This document shows, piece after piece, positions 1 to 11,663 of a stretch of 64,000 bases of DNA (position 1 is the stretch's first letter; each line of letters opens with the position of its first letter). Source of the stretch: Solanum dulcamara (lineage: Eukaryota > Streptophyta > Magnoliopsida > Solanales > Solanaceae); the NCBI RefSeq assembly GCF_947179165.1, contig NC_077239.1, forward strand, positions 66,630,634 through 66,694,633, read 5' to 3'. The translations under genes and the position numbers were made by a program. The notes beneath the pieces were generated by a model. It was given only the letters and a program-made list of their open reading frames with translations, was not told where the DNA came from and made no database searches.

Positions 1-177
1 GATCTTTTAGGCAATAAAGATGTATCACCTCTTCAAAACCTAACTTAATATAATATATAGAAGATTAGTTACAGTAAATGAACTAAAAAAATTAAAAGTA
101 AACCAAAATGAGAAAGAAAGAAAGTTGCACCTTAATTTCATTCTCAATATGTATTGCCTTTTGATTCATGAGCATAA

Positions 178-2894
178 TAAAATAACGCTGAAGGTCATTT
201 TTGAAAATTTTCATAAAATAATCATTTTACCCCTTTCGATACTTGTTTCGAGTCATATTCGATCAATTTTCGAAGTTAGTTCTGAGAAATCCTTTGAAAA
301 GTTAAGTTTCTGGAAGTTTTAAGATTTTAAAGTGTTCAAAAGTGGTTTTTAGTATCAACTGGAGCTACGAGTCTCGAAATGGGATTCCGCCAATTCCATC
401 AGCTCCAAAATGTGGAATTTTGGTCGAGAAGAATTTAAGGAACTAGATTTGCAGTTTTAATGTGAATTTGAGGTCTTAAGTTGGAATTTGTTGGTTTTTT
501 TATCATAGAATTGACTTTGGATAACATTCGGAGTTCAGATGCTCGAAATGCAATTCTGATGACTCTGTTGGTTTTAGGGGATGATTTTAGGCCTAGGAGT
601 GGCCTTGGTTAGAGGTCCCGAGCTTGATTTGATATTTTTGAGGGCCTAAATTTAGTTTGGTTGCGACTTATATGATTTTGGATCAAAGAGGCCTCAAATT
701 CGAATTCCAACAGTTAAATTGAGTCCGTAATGTCGAAATTAGTATGATAGCATTTAATATTTATGTGCACGGGATTCTGAATGAATTCCGAGAGTCTAAT
801 CCATGAAATTTTTGCTAAGTGTAGTTGTTGTGTCATGTTGCAGAAGTAATCTTCTTCATGTTCGCGAAGGGCCACTTCATTGGCCTCCACGTTAGCGGAG
901 GTGGCGTTGTGTTTTCGAAGAGGGCACTTGGGGAAATCTCCATGTTCGCATGGGTTATGCCGCATTCGCAGAGGGTTAGGGCGTTCTCCTTCGCGTTCAT
1001 GGTGTAAGTTGTTCGTGTTCGCGAAGGCATTTTGAACCCTGAACAGTAGCTTTCTTCTAAAGTCGGGATTGGAATCTTTTCCTCTATTTTAGTGATTTTG
1101 GAGCTCGTGGGAGGCGATTTCAAAGGGGAATTTCATGGAAAACTATTGGGTAACTGATTTTAACCCATAATCTTCATAATCCATCGATTACAACTCGTTT
1201 TTAACATCAAAATCTATGTTTTTGGATTCCAAAATTGGAGATTTTTGTTCACGAACTTGAGGTTGATAAGTTGATGATTATGAGTTGAATACATCTCCAT
1301 TTTTGAAATGGTTTTTGCCAATAAGTTCAAAATACTTCAAAGAATATTTTCGTATAAAAATTTCTAAATTTAGACCCCTTTTCCAAAATTAGGATTTTGA
1401 GCCGTTTTGACCCTTTTACTCGAATTTCGTGTTTGTTGTCTTTATATTTAGTTTTTTATTATGAATAACTATTTGATTAGATTGTGGTAAGTTGGAGGCT
1501 GTTCGAAAGGAAAAGGCTCAAATACTTGATTGATCGGTTGTTGACTAAGGCAAGTGAACTTTTAAAACCTCTTAAATCTTGTAGAATACGTGAACTTTCT
1601 TTTGTATGTGTGTTGGGGAGTAATGAAAACAAGATTTGGGACTTTAATCATGTGAATTGTGTTTAATGAAAGAATGAGGTTGATAAAATGCAATGTGTTC
1701 TATGATTTTGATTGAAAATGTGAACTTCTTGTCTTGAAATTGATGTGAGTTTGATGAAATGCCATAACAGCCTTAATGTTATTGTGGGACTTGACTTGAA
1801 ATACTTGCTCAGCGATTGGTCACAATTGTGTGATAAAGGGATAATGAAATAGAGACTTTGACGACTATAATGAAGTAAATGATGTTATTGTTTATGTTTA
1901 TATGTTATTTGTAGTGTGATGTGAATTGCATTGAAATGAATTGTGTTGTGACCGTGAACATCATCATATTCTCATTATTTATGTGAACGTGCCTATTTGC
2001 ATTCGATCTGGAACACTGTGATGAGACCCGATTGTTGTTTATGCCAAAGGGAAATGGTTTCAGCAATGTCGAAGGGAAATGGTTCCGGCGATTGATTAAT
2101 TTGATTGCGAAGGGAAATGGTTTCGGCAATTGATTTATTTTTATGTCGAAGGAAAATGGTTTCGGCGATGCTGAAGGCAAATGGTTCTGACGATTGACTA
2201 ATTATGATGCCAAAGGAAAATGGTTCCGGCAAAAATGATAATTAATTTATTATTGACTGTGTATTCTCATTCTTCCATACTCTGTGTGATGTACTTGATA
2301 TTTGTGATTGTATTGTGTATTTGCGTGAGAATTGTGATACTAATTTGTGAATTGTGAAATATGTTGGATTGTGTACAGTATCTATTAATTTGGGCTGATT
2401 TTTGGGTGCAGGTTGTAGTTATAGTGGTTCGGTTGGGATGAAAGGAGTTTATGCGTTCTATTAATTTTTCATGGTTTTGCTAGTTTTTTTGTTGAGTATC
2501 GTGTTGTTTTGTTCTCACTCTTTTCTTTTACACTTGTGTAGGTTTTGATCCCGGTCAGTGAGTTAGAGTGTGTCCTATTCATTTGAAGCTTTTGAGGAGA
2601 CTTGAGAGGTACCCAATTGATGCGGGCAATCTCCCTTGTCCCTTTTATTATGCTTTGTTCTACTTGAAAAACAAAGACATCGAAATTTGTAATTATCTTT
2701 TATTTCTATTTATCTAGAGGCTTGTACATGTGATAACCCGTCTTGGGGAGTTATTTAAGCTTGATTAAGTCTTCTGCTTTTGTATTTCTATTATATTTTC
2801 TATTTCTGCAGTATTTCCGTTTTCATTTGGTATAGGCTGATTTGTCCTAGTGAGATAGAACAAGTTCCATCACACTTGGTTTCGGATCGTGGCA
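178..2894 (+). mobile_element. Solo LTR, Ty3/gypsy-like, TSD CATAA
   Basis: A 2.7-kb LTR-like block is flanked by the direct repeat CATAA (173-177 and 2895-2899). The left end (TAAAATAACGCTGAAGGTC) resembles the TGTAATGACC...AAGGTC start of the other gypsy LTRs in this window, with the first G mutated to A. The right end is ...GGATCGTGGCA, a decayed form of the usual ...GGTCGTGACA. No internal gag or pol is present on either side, so this looks like a product of LTR-LTR recombination. Short ORFs inside it are chance. The TSD and end similarity were read directly; the family assignment is inference. Confidence 0.75.
2040..2232 (+). repeat. Tandem repeat inside solo LTR
   Basis: About six diverged units of roughly 28-32 bp, built on a core like GAAGGGAAATGGTTTCGGC, follow one another inside the solo LTR. 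The open frames on the minus strand here are only the periodic translation of this repeat and are not a gene. Confidence 0.8.
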
Positions 2895-2899
2895 CATAA

Positions 2900-4134
2900 G
2901 CATCATAATGAATTTCAACTTTCAAAACTATTCACCTAAGACTGCAACAAATCAAAAATATCAAATTCAAAATATTACTTTTAAAATATTCAATACCGAT
3001 TTGGCTTTAAAACTTTTGTAAGAGAATGAGAATGTGGGAGAAAAATAACGGAATACACTCTCAGATCTATATGATGAAAAAGAGAAAGGATAACCTTGAA
3101 TGTGAATTTTCATGAAACTAAATATGAATATATTTCCATGACTTACACCTTTTTAATTAAGACTAGAAATTAAAGAGGTGTGAGTTATGAATAATTACTC
3201 ATTGTAAATTAGCATGTGGAGAGTCTTTGTTGTAAATGATCCTCTATTTATTCAAAATAAATTAAGTAATTCAGTTTTACAAAATAATAATTGATTTAAA
3301 TATGAAAAAAGGCCACAAAAAGGAGAAAAAAGATAAATACAAATGGAGATCATATAGAGGTGTCACATCACCTTGTCTTTGTGGACAAAAATTCAAGGTT
3401 CAGTCATCATTGAGGTGTTTTTCTCAAAATAATGAATAATAGTTTAGGTGTGTTTCTCACCTCCCAATAGTTTAGAAATAAAACTCAAAAAATGATATTT
3501 TAGATGTGTTTTTGATATTTAACTCAAAAACATGTGTCTAAAAAAATCACGTGGACAAAAAATTTGGGCCAACACGCCTAAGTGTGTGCATACACACGTT
3601 TGGTCCAGTCAGCATTGGGGTGTGTTTCTCGAAATAATAAGCGATAGTTGGAGTATTTCTCACACTCTCAATAGTTTAGGTATAAAACTCAAAAAAAAGG
3701 ATAGTTAAGATGTGTTTTTGACATTTAACTCAATTGTTAAGCTTGAAATTAGAGCCAAATTTCAATATAAATTGATCCAAAATTTTAAAAAATTTAAAAT
3801 TTCCCACCTCAATTTGACTATTGAATCTTCTTTTTTAACATCCTATAAAACTTTTGAAGTTCCATTCCTTGATAAGATTTATTGAACCTTCAAGTTTTAA
3901 GATAATGTTTTATTTTTTCTCCATCTTTTATGTTTAGTTTGTTTGTTGAGATTCCTTTGTGAAGATAAAATTTTATAGAGTATAATGGTGGGAGAAATAA
4001 ATTAATATGAAGTAATTAAAATGAACATGAATTAATTACTTAGTAATTTTCTTATGTTGACCAAATGCATACTTTCAAAGGTAAAATAGAGAAAATAATA
4101 TCATTTATGTATTGATTTTGTGAAAGGACAAGTA
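2900..4134. other. AT-rich intergenic DNA with a 205-bp tandem duplication
   Basis: No coding region is supported. The notable structure is a direct duplication: about 3397-3540 (GTTCAGTCATCATTGAGG..., ending near TTTAACTCAAA) is repeated at about 3602-3735 with a period of roughly 205 bp and many substitutions. The rest is unremarkable AT-rich sequence. Confidence 0.6.
3397..3735 (+). repeat. Two-copy tandem duplication, period about 205 bp
   Basis: Both copies share, in order, CAGTCA/GCATTG(A/G)GG, a GTGTTTCTC-type block, CAATAGTTTAG, AAACTCAAAA and GATGTGTTTTTGA(T/C)ATTTAACTCAA. The copies are separated by a short linker that carries GTGGACAAAAAATTTGGGCC. The pattern could be an old MITE dimer or a degenerate satellite. 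Confidence 0.65.
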
Positions 4135-4340
4135 CTCCATCCGTCTATCTTTATTTGTTCATGATTGACTTGGTACACCCTTTAAGAAATAATAAATAGA
4201 GGGATAATTTTACTATGTCAACCCTATTAATTATAAGCCATCTAAATATTAAAAAATGAGTAATATTTAACACAAAATGATAAATTATCTCTTAATTTTT
4301 CAAAGTGGACAAGTAAAATTGGATAACTATTTTAAGTATA

Positions 4341-7300
4341 TGTCACGACCCTAACCCGCCGTGATTGGAATCCACTCTAATTCTCTGGTGGGAGAACCAT
4401 TACTACAACCCAACTAAGCAATATTAACAAGAGACATGCATTTAAAGATGTGGAAACAGGTTTAAATATCAGTTTAAAAAGTTGAGTTCCCATAAACTCA
4501 GTAATGTAACAAAACAAACATAGCATGCGGATATTCAACCCCTAGAATCTGAAAAGCTGTAATGACCCTCAAGGTTATTTTCTTCTTTTCCGATCTTTTC
4601 AATATTTAGAGCTTTCTTGTGTCCCAAGCCCTAGAATCTGAAAAGCTATAATGACTTGTTGGCACTGACAGTTCGATTGCCTGGTCTTTCATTTGGATTT
4701 TATTCCCGTTTCCCTATTTTGGAGCCCTTGGAGTTTGAATGGTTGACTTTGTCAAAACTTCAAGAAGATGATCTCAGAATGACCAGCTTCGGAGTGGTCA
4801 TTTTAGGCTAGTGGCATATTCGGCTTGAGTCCCAAGCCTTTTGGTGCGAGTTTGAGCAATTAGGTGTTTTAGCCTTTAAGCTTTAGGCTAAGGTTGACTT
4901 TGGTCAACATTCATTGTAAACGTGCTCGGATTGAAATTCCATCAGCGCAGTTAGCTTTGAAATTCTGAGTTTGGTCAGGAACAATCCTTCATACGATTCT
5001 CAAGGCTTTCGGTCTCATTTTGAGCCTCCTTGTAGAATTGGCAAAAATTATGCTTGGGTGTGAGATCCATATTTTGTCGAGATGACCTCGGATGGAAATT
5101 TGAACTGCGCCATTGATTTTAAAACATCGAATTTAGTGGGGTAGCATAGTCCATTTGCATGTATGGGATTCTGAGGGAATCCGGAGCACCTCGTCGGAGA
5201 ATTTAGACATGACAAAAATATTGTTGTAGCACCTTGCTGGTGCAGGCCAACCTTGGCCTTCGTGATCTCAATTCCTCCTGTCGCGATCAAGAACCTCTAT
5301 CTATTAGGAATTCGAGATCGTGAGGTCACTGTCCTAATCACGAAGTGCATTTTCCTTGAAGCTCGCGATCGCGAGCATAGTGCTCCATGATAGTGATATA
5401 TTGTTTGTCTGGTCTTTTAATTTAAGACCAAATGCAAACCAGCCTCGATCTCATTTTCATTTCTTCAATTTTAGGAGATATAGAGCTCCAAATTGTCAGA
5501 TTACAAGTGCATCGGGCTCGTGGGATTTGTGTCTACGTGTTGGTAGATTTGGGGAAGCATGCAAGGAGTCAGTTTGAGGTAATTTCAGCACCAAAGGGGC
5601 TGCCCAAGCTTAGTTAAGGGTTTATGATAATTGTAATTGTTGGGTTGTTTTCTCTCGTTTTGAGCATCGATTTGTGCCCCATTTTGGGGTACAAGATCAA
5701 TAATTTATTTAGAACCTTTTCATAAAGTCATTTTGGAGATTCCCATCACGGGTCCCACAATCTCATTTTTGACCTAATTTTGGGTCCGTCTTTAAAAATG
5801 TGATTTTGGTATCAAAATATTTGTATTTGACGAGATGATCAATATTTTGTTATCATGGAGTCAATTGGAGTCATTTTTGGAGCAAAAACGCTACCAGGAA
5901 GTGGACTTGGAGCGCGTGTGTTCAGCTTTGAGGTAGGCTACGATCTCCTTTCCTTTGATTGAGCTTCATGAGGTATTATTAGTATAATGCATGAACCCGA
6001 TGCATGCATTGGTTCTTGGCACTGATTTGAGAAATTTGGATTGTAACCCAAACTATTTTATACTAATTTTCTGAATGGGGGGTCGTACTACCTTTATTAC
6101 TACTATTTTATAGTGGACTGGAGGCATCGAGGATGCTCTTATTTTTATGATAGTGATTCGAGACATCGAGGATGTGCTCATTTTATGATTTTTGTTCGGT
6201 CGGAGAGAGTTTCCCAACCCTTTCTATACTGATTTGACTATTTATCTCCGGTCATCGCCACAGAGCAGATTTGTAATGATCGAATATAGATTGATATAAG
6301 ACCTGGATTGGAATCAAGAAAGTTTATAGTTGCGTTCTCGAGCCCTCCATAGTGATCCCAGAGAGGCTTGGGGTCTTACTTCCTGGCCTAGACTGGAAGT
6401 AGGTGTATATATCTTGGTATGAGGCACTTGGCACTGATGGTACTACTGGTTTTATTGCATAACTCTCATTCATATATGTATTGCCTATCACCAGCATAGT
6501 TTCTTGTACCTGTCGGTAGTATGGGATGTCGTGCGAGTTTTACCTATTTATGAATGAACCACCTGGGCACATAGGGGCTCAAGAAGTATTTTCTTACTAT
6601 TTGCGAACTTGTAATGGTATAAAGGGTGGCCTCTTGTTTGAAGGTAGTTACTGCCCTTGTTCTTATTTATCTAACCTTTTATGCAGGGATTTAGTCGATA
6701 CGATTCTTTGGGCCTTTATGTGATATCTGTGTTTATTTCTATAAGGAGGTTGTCGCTTAATTGTCTCCTCCTTCGTTATGTGTTGTCGTGTTTAGGTCTT
6801 GGGCTGGCGCCACCAGGCACTTCCTTTGTTTTCCTGCTTGTTTCATATCTTCTTTCTTTATTATGTCAAATTTTCTTATTATAGGATTTCATATTATTCT
6901 TGTTAGTTACTTGTGATATATACTCCATGCTTACATGTTCTTTATACTTTCTTTATCTTTGGAGCTCAGTCGGCCGATGCCTATTGAGTGCCACTTGTTG
7001 GTACTCATACTACACTTTTACACCCTATAGATCATAGTACAGGTTTTTACTACTGATTTGGGTATCGTACGGAGAAGCTATTGAAGTTTGGAGACTTGGG
7101 TGAGCTCTTGGCGTTCAGAGTTGCCTATCTCCTTCTATTTTGGACTTGGACTAGTCTTTATTTTTGTATTTAGAGACAATATGTATTACTATTACTATTA
7201 TGGTATCTGTATAAACCTTGTATTTTCTTATTTATTTTAGTAGCTCAACTACCAACTGATACTAGGTCTTAGGGGTTATCTTGTTGTATTGTTCATATTC

Positions 7301-8921
7301 TTCTTTTCTTCGTATTATTATTACTATTATTCGCTTTTTTCCTTCCACTTGTGATGGTCTGTTGCCTATGATTCCAGACTATGGGGTTAGGCTTACCTAC
7401 TGGTGAGGTGATAATAGGTTCCATCATGACTTAAAAAATAGAGTCGTGACAAAGTCATTGTACCAACACTCTTCTAACCAACAAGTCTAAAAAATGGGAT
7501 GCAACCCCAAAACCATAAAATAAAACAAGAGTCTAAAAGGTCTAAGTCCTGAAAGGAGGGACCAAGACCAAGAAGAATTCACGAAAGCCTGAAAGAACTG
7601 GCTCACCCTTGAACTTGCAATCTGCAATCTCCTATTTGAGATCTTTCAGCAGCCGCCTAAAGATGCCATGTACTCAACAAAGAAAGAGCAAATAAGGTAT
7701 CAGTACACAAAACAATGGTTTACTAGTAGGATCATGCGGCTATTCTAGTAAGTGAAATATAATCAAGTAACCACAACACAGTAAACACACATATACAGAA
7801 GACTTTACCACTTATCATCTCATAAACAATTCATATACATATACCCAAACTATTAATGTGTCAGAACGTGACCCCCGATTCAATAATGTATCGGAGTGAT
7901 GCCTGATCCAATTATGTTTCGCAGTATGACACATGATCCAATTATGTGTCGGAATGTGACACCCTATTCCATCAACCACAATCACAATTACAACCACAAT
8001 GAATAGTCTCACACAGTTACAACCATCAAGTAATAGGTTCATTGCATATAATTGATCCCAAACAATTATTTCATTAGGTTCATTTCATCTTTCCCTATTC
8101 ACATACATATATTCATACAATGGAGCAGTTAATAGGTATATACGACATAGATGGGAAAACAAACCATCACCTACCTTGAAACCAAGCCTTGGAAACTCTA
8201 CACAACTAGAGCTTTCCCTTTTCAAGTCTTTTAGCTTGTTCCTGGTTTAAAACAATTACACATATGAAAAGGATAAATAAAATGACCTAATTTAGCTGAA
8301 TTATAACAAGACACCAACCCTTGGCTAAACTCAGGATCCTAATGCCCAACTCAGGTTTTCCCACCATTAATTTCAAGCCAAAACGCTTTCCAAGTATAAT
8401 CAACTATGATTGTAAGTTCTAAGAATCAAATTATGGATTAGGGGAGTAATTAACGTAAATTTGATGTGATAATTCATGGAAAATGATGACAAACTTCCTT
8501 AGGTCGCCCCTTAGCTCTCAAGAACAAAGTTTTGCAGAAAATAACATTTTTGGGACTTTTTCGGCGGGTTGCATGGAGACAAAAAGTTAGGAATTAATTC
8601 AAGCTCCCATTTTGCAACACTCTTAACCCATGATGTTCTAGTATCAACCCTTCACGCCACGATTAATTACGAGAGTTTTACTGACCCGAATTCAATTTTG
8701 TAAAGTCGTACAAGCTCCTTATCGTCTTGGCTATCAATTTAAATGATCAAAATCAAAATTACATCCCCCCATCCATTACCGAATTACCCTAGATCTCACT
8801 TTACTCAGATTTCATCCAAATCTGGCCTAGGCTCAAAATTCCCAAGTCACTACTCAGAAGTTTTCTCGCTAAAATTCCTCCCCCACTAGTTAATTCATAA
8901 CAACAGAAATAAATTGTTACA
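4341..8921 (-). mobile_element. Old solo LTR, gypsy-like, TSD GTATA, itself interrupted
   Basis: Reading on the plus strand, the block opens TGTCACGACCC at 4341 and closes ...AAATTGTTACA at 8921. It is flanked by GTATA at 4336-4340 and 8922-8926. The GTCACGACC end is the 3' terminus of this LTR class, so the LTR is minus-oriented. It is interrupted at about 4557/7452 by a second LTR. Without that insert it is about 1.7 kb. It carries no coding capacity; the apparent ORFs in 7815-8042 and 8801-9022 are chance. Confidence 0.78.
4558..7451 (+). mobile_element. Solo LTR of the same family as the 11.7-22.5 kb element
   Basis: Starts TGTAATGACCCTCAAGG at 4558 and ends ...GAGTCGTGACA at 7451. It shares long stretches with both LTRs of the gypsy element at 11664-22527, including GACTTGTTGGCACTGA near its start and the CGCGATCGCGAG-type segment. 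The surrounding older LTR reads continuously across it: ...CTGAAAAG on the left and AAGTCATTG on the right. That gives an approximate TSD of AAAG(C/T), one base unclear. No internal domain is present. Confidence 0.75.
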
Positions 8922-8956
8922 GTATATTGGACAAGTAAAAATGAACGGAGCGAGTA

Positions 8957-9328
8957 GTAAATAATATCTATTTGTTCTAAGGACAACATATAAATAGAAA
9001 TGGAGAAAATAATAATTAACAACTAAAATTATTTAATAGGGATACGAAAGAACCGTGATCAAACAATTTTTTATTTGACTTTTGAAATTCATATTAAACA
9101 TCATCACATAAATTGATGAGAAAGAGTATTCAATATCAACAAACATCAAAACCTTGGTGATAAGAATTTCATGTAATTAAGGATCACAAGATAAGTACAT
9201 ATTTTCCACCAGCTTTAAAACCTTGGTGAAATCTTAATTATAACGTCGATGATCCTAAATTCATTTTTTTTATTCTTGAGGTAAGCAGTTTAAATATATC
9301 TTAAATTGAAGATCGTAAAGTTTAGACA
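8957..9328. other. AT-rich intergenic spacer
   Basis: No gene, RNA or clear repeat is seen between the split MITE and the next MITE. There are two short similar pieces, AAACCTTGGTGATAAG and AAACCTTGGTGAAATC, about 65 bp apart. Confidence 0.4.
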
Positions 9329-9621
9329 TAATAGATAAATGTGCCCCTTTAACTAAACTTCAGTTGGCATCTATATCCTTCAACTTTGTATGTAAATAAG
9401 TATACACTTAAACTTGTATAAAGTTGTACAAATAGATATATGTGTCATATGTGGCATCCTACATGGCTAATTTGCATCCTACATGGCGTTCTATGTTTAT
9501 TATGTCACGTAAAATGTATGTGTCTACCTGTTCAATTTTATTCAAATTTAAGTGTCGTCAAAAATTAAAAGATATAAATATCAGTTGAGGCCAAATTAAA
9601 GGATACATTTATGCATTATTT
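9329..9621. mobile_element. MITE with about 23-bp terminal inverted repeats
   Basis: The left end AATAGATAAATGTGCCCCTTTAA pairs with the reverse complement of the right end (AATAATGCATAAATGTATCC, 9601-9620). The interior contains paired CACTTAAACTTGTATAAA and CAATTTTATTCAAATTTAAGTG arms, so the whole can fold. Related sequence occurs in CESA4 introns at about 61076-61213 and 62315-62520, which supports a dispersed family. No transposase is present. Confidence 0.65.
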
Positions 9622-9984
9622 CTAAAGTTTAACTACACAAAAATTTGAAGTTCACACTGCAAAAATAATATGCTACTTAGGTTTTGATATTGAAATTTTA
9701 GACCTACTAATCTAAAATTGACTTTAAGGTGACTAAATTTATAAGTTAAAAATTTTACTATTACTTAAATTAGGGTCCTCAAAGTGTATTAACATGGATA
9801 TTCGTTCTATGATTGACACGTGTTTCAAAGATTCCTAAGGATCACTAATTCTCAAGCAAGATGCAGTACTTGATGGAAGTCTGAATGGTCCAGACCTTAG
9901 ATCGTTATACATTTATTTACATTAAGATTTAAACACTGATTTGATTTGAATGGGTCTTAATTATTGAAATTTGAATAAAATAAT
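9622..9984. other. AT-rich intergenic spacer
   Basis: Nothing coding or structured is seen here. Confidence 0.35.
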
Positions 9985-10328
9985 GGGACAATTTTAAATA
10001 TATACCATAAACTATTAGTTACAACAAATATAGTCATATTTTATTTACATGAAAAATAGTCAAAATCATAGAGAATATACAGTGACTATACAATATAGCT
10101 TGCCAAAAGTCATAGAAAGTATACACTAATTATACAATATAGATTACTTATACGTGATTTATACACTGAATATATATTATGATACACTTTATACATAAAA
10201 TATACACTGAATATATATTATGATACACTTTATACATAAAACATACATCAAATATACATAAATATACATTGAATGGCTATTATTTTGATAATTACTTTGG
10301 CCGAGTGGCCTCGTATTGTAATTATCCC
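9985..10328. mobile_element. MITE with GGGA(T/C)AATT ends
   Basis: Begins GGGACAATTTTAAATATATACC and ends GTAATTATCCC, so the termini are inverted. A close relative with the same ends and the same order of blocks (TATAGTCAT, AAAGTCATAGAAAGTATACA, TACAATATAGATTA) lies in CESA4 intron 2 at 60501-60776. This copy is longer because a 39-bp block, TACACTGAATATATATTATG..., is duplicated at about 10163-10245. Confidence 0.65.
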
Positions 10329-10364
10329 TCAAATAATATCATTAAGAGGTATTTTTATGTGAAT

Positions 10365-10747
10365 AAGATTACCACCACTCTGTCTATAACCATTAGTTGC
10401 CATCACAAACTACCTTTGTCATCACAACTGGTATTGTCAACCACCACCATCTTCGCTAACCACCAATCACCTTTGTCATCACAACGATCACTCCCATCAT
10501 ATTAATTATATTCACTACGATTATCATCATTGTCACCACTTTCGCTATCACTATCGGCTACTACCATTACTACGATCAATCTTTAAAACCAACCACCTTC
10601 ACTATCACAACTAACACCACCATTTACTACCACCAACACCATCGTCAATCACTACACATTCTTCAGACACCACCGCAACACCTCCAATCACTAACATCAA
10701 TTAAATCCCCCATCACAACCACAACCACCACCACCACCACCACCACC

Positions 10748-10806
<59 letters not shown>

Positions 10807-10930
10807 CTGCCAATAGTGTGTTGTCACTCCAAAACCACCACATCCACCATCACAATTATCACTACCACCATTACTAGCCACTAGCACTAACCACCATCAC
10901 CACCCCAAACTATCACCATCATTACTAGTG
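10365..10930. repeat. Trinucleotide-rich simple-sequence region
   Basis: A degenerate CAC/ATC/ACC-rich tract. At its centre is an almost perfect (CAC)n run followed directly by a (CAA)n run (about 10725-10806). The polyvaline/polyleucine frame read on the minus strand here comes from the microsatellite and is not a protein. Confidence 0.9.
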
Positions 10931-11663
10931 ACCATAAATATTTTATATTTTTATCAAATATTCATTTTATTAAATTTATATATTTATCGAATATTTAATT
11001 ACTTTTAAAATTTAAATTATATATTATGTATTTATTTAATTTAAAAATAAATAAATTATGCACATTCAGATGCTAAAAAATTAACAATCTTAATTAACCA
11101 TTGAATATTCAAATCTAAAAACAACATCTTGGTCTTAAAAAAAAAATCAAGCAACAGAGCAAATGAAGCCCCTATATTTACCGAAATAGTGCTAGTTTAA
11201 AAAAGTTATAATACATAGCGAGAATTTGAATTGTACACATTCTAGGATACACACTCAGAACACTTCGCATTTTTCAACTGAAAACATAAATAGTTATATA
11301 ATGTATCAATATTGTAGAAATAATATATAAATATGTATATGATATATAATTATGTTCCATATATATATATATATATATAGCAATAATATCGTTTACACAA
11401 TATTTATACATTGCAACAATTCATCTCAATGAATTATATATTTTTTCCAATTCCAACCAACTCAAATCTCTTCTAAAGAGTCCTACAATTTAGATGTGAA
11501 AATTTTATAAATGAAATTATAAGATACTTTATTACTAGTTATAACATGATTGTTTATCTTTCAAGTGCTAACAGTAAAATACTAACAGGTTATAACATTT
11601 TTTAATATAATAAAATAATAAAATAATGGGAAAAAACAAATTATTAAATGTATTAATGCTGAT
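10931..11663. other. AT-rich intergenic DNA with an (AT)n run
   Basis: Very AT-rich and without coding support. A perfect (AT)n microsatellite lies at about 11358-11379. Confidence 0.5.

Larger units (their letters stand above)
4135..8954. mobile_element. Stowaway-like MITE, split by nested LTRs
   Basis: The left terminal repeat starts CTCCATCCGTC at 4135 and the right one ends ACGGAGCGAG at 8954; both are bordered by TA (4133-4134, 8955-8956), the standard Tc1/mariner-Stowaway target duplication. The inner halves also pair, for example GGACAAGTAAAATTGG near 4311 and GGACAAGTAAAAATGAACGG near 8929. Removing the LTR insertion at 4341-8921 together with one TSD copy leaves a MITE of about 235 bp. 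Confidence 0.75.

Noticed and set aside
10663..10887. Hydrophobic Leu/Val-rich ORF on the minus strand
   Set aside because: It is the translation of the CAA and CAC microsatellite; no start context, no homologous structure.
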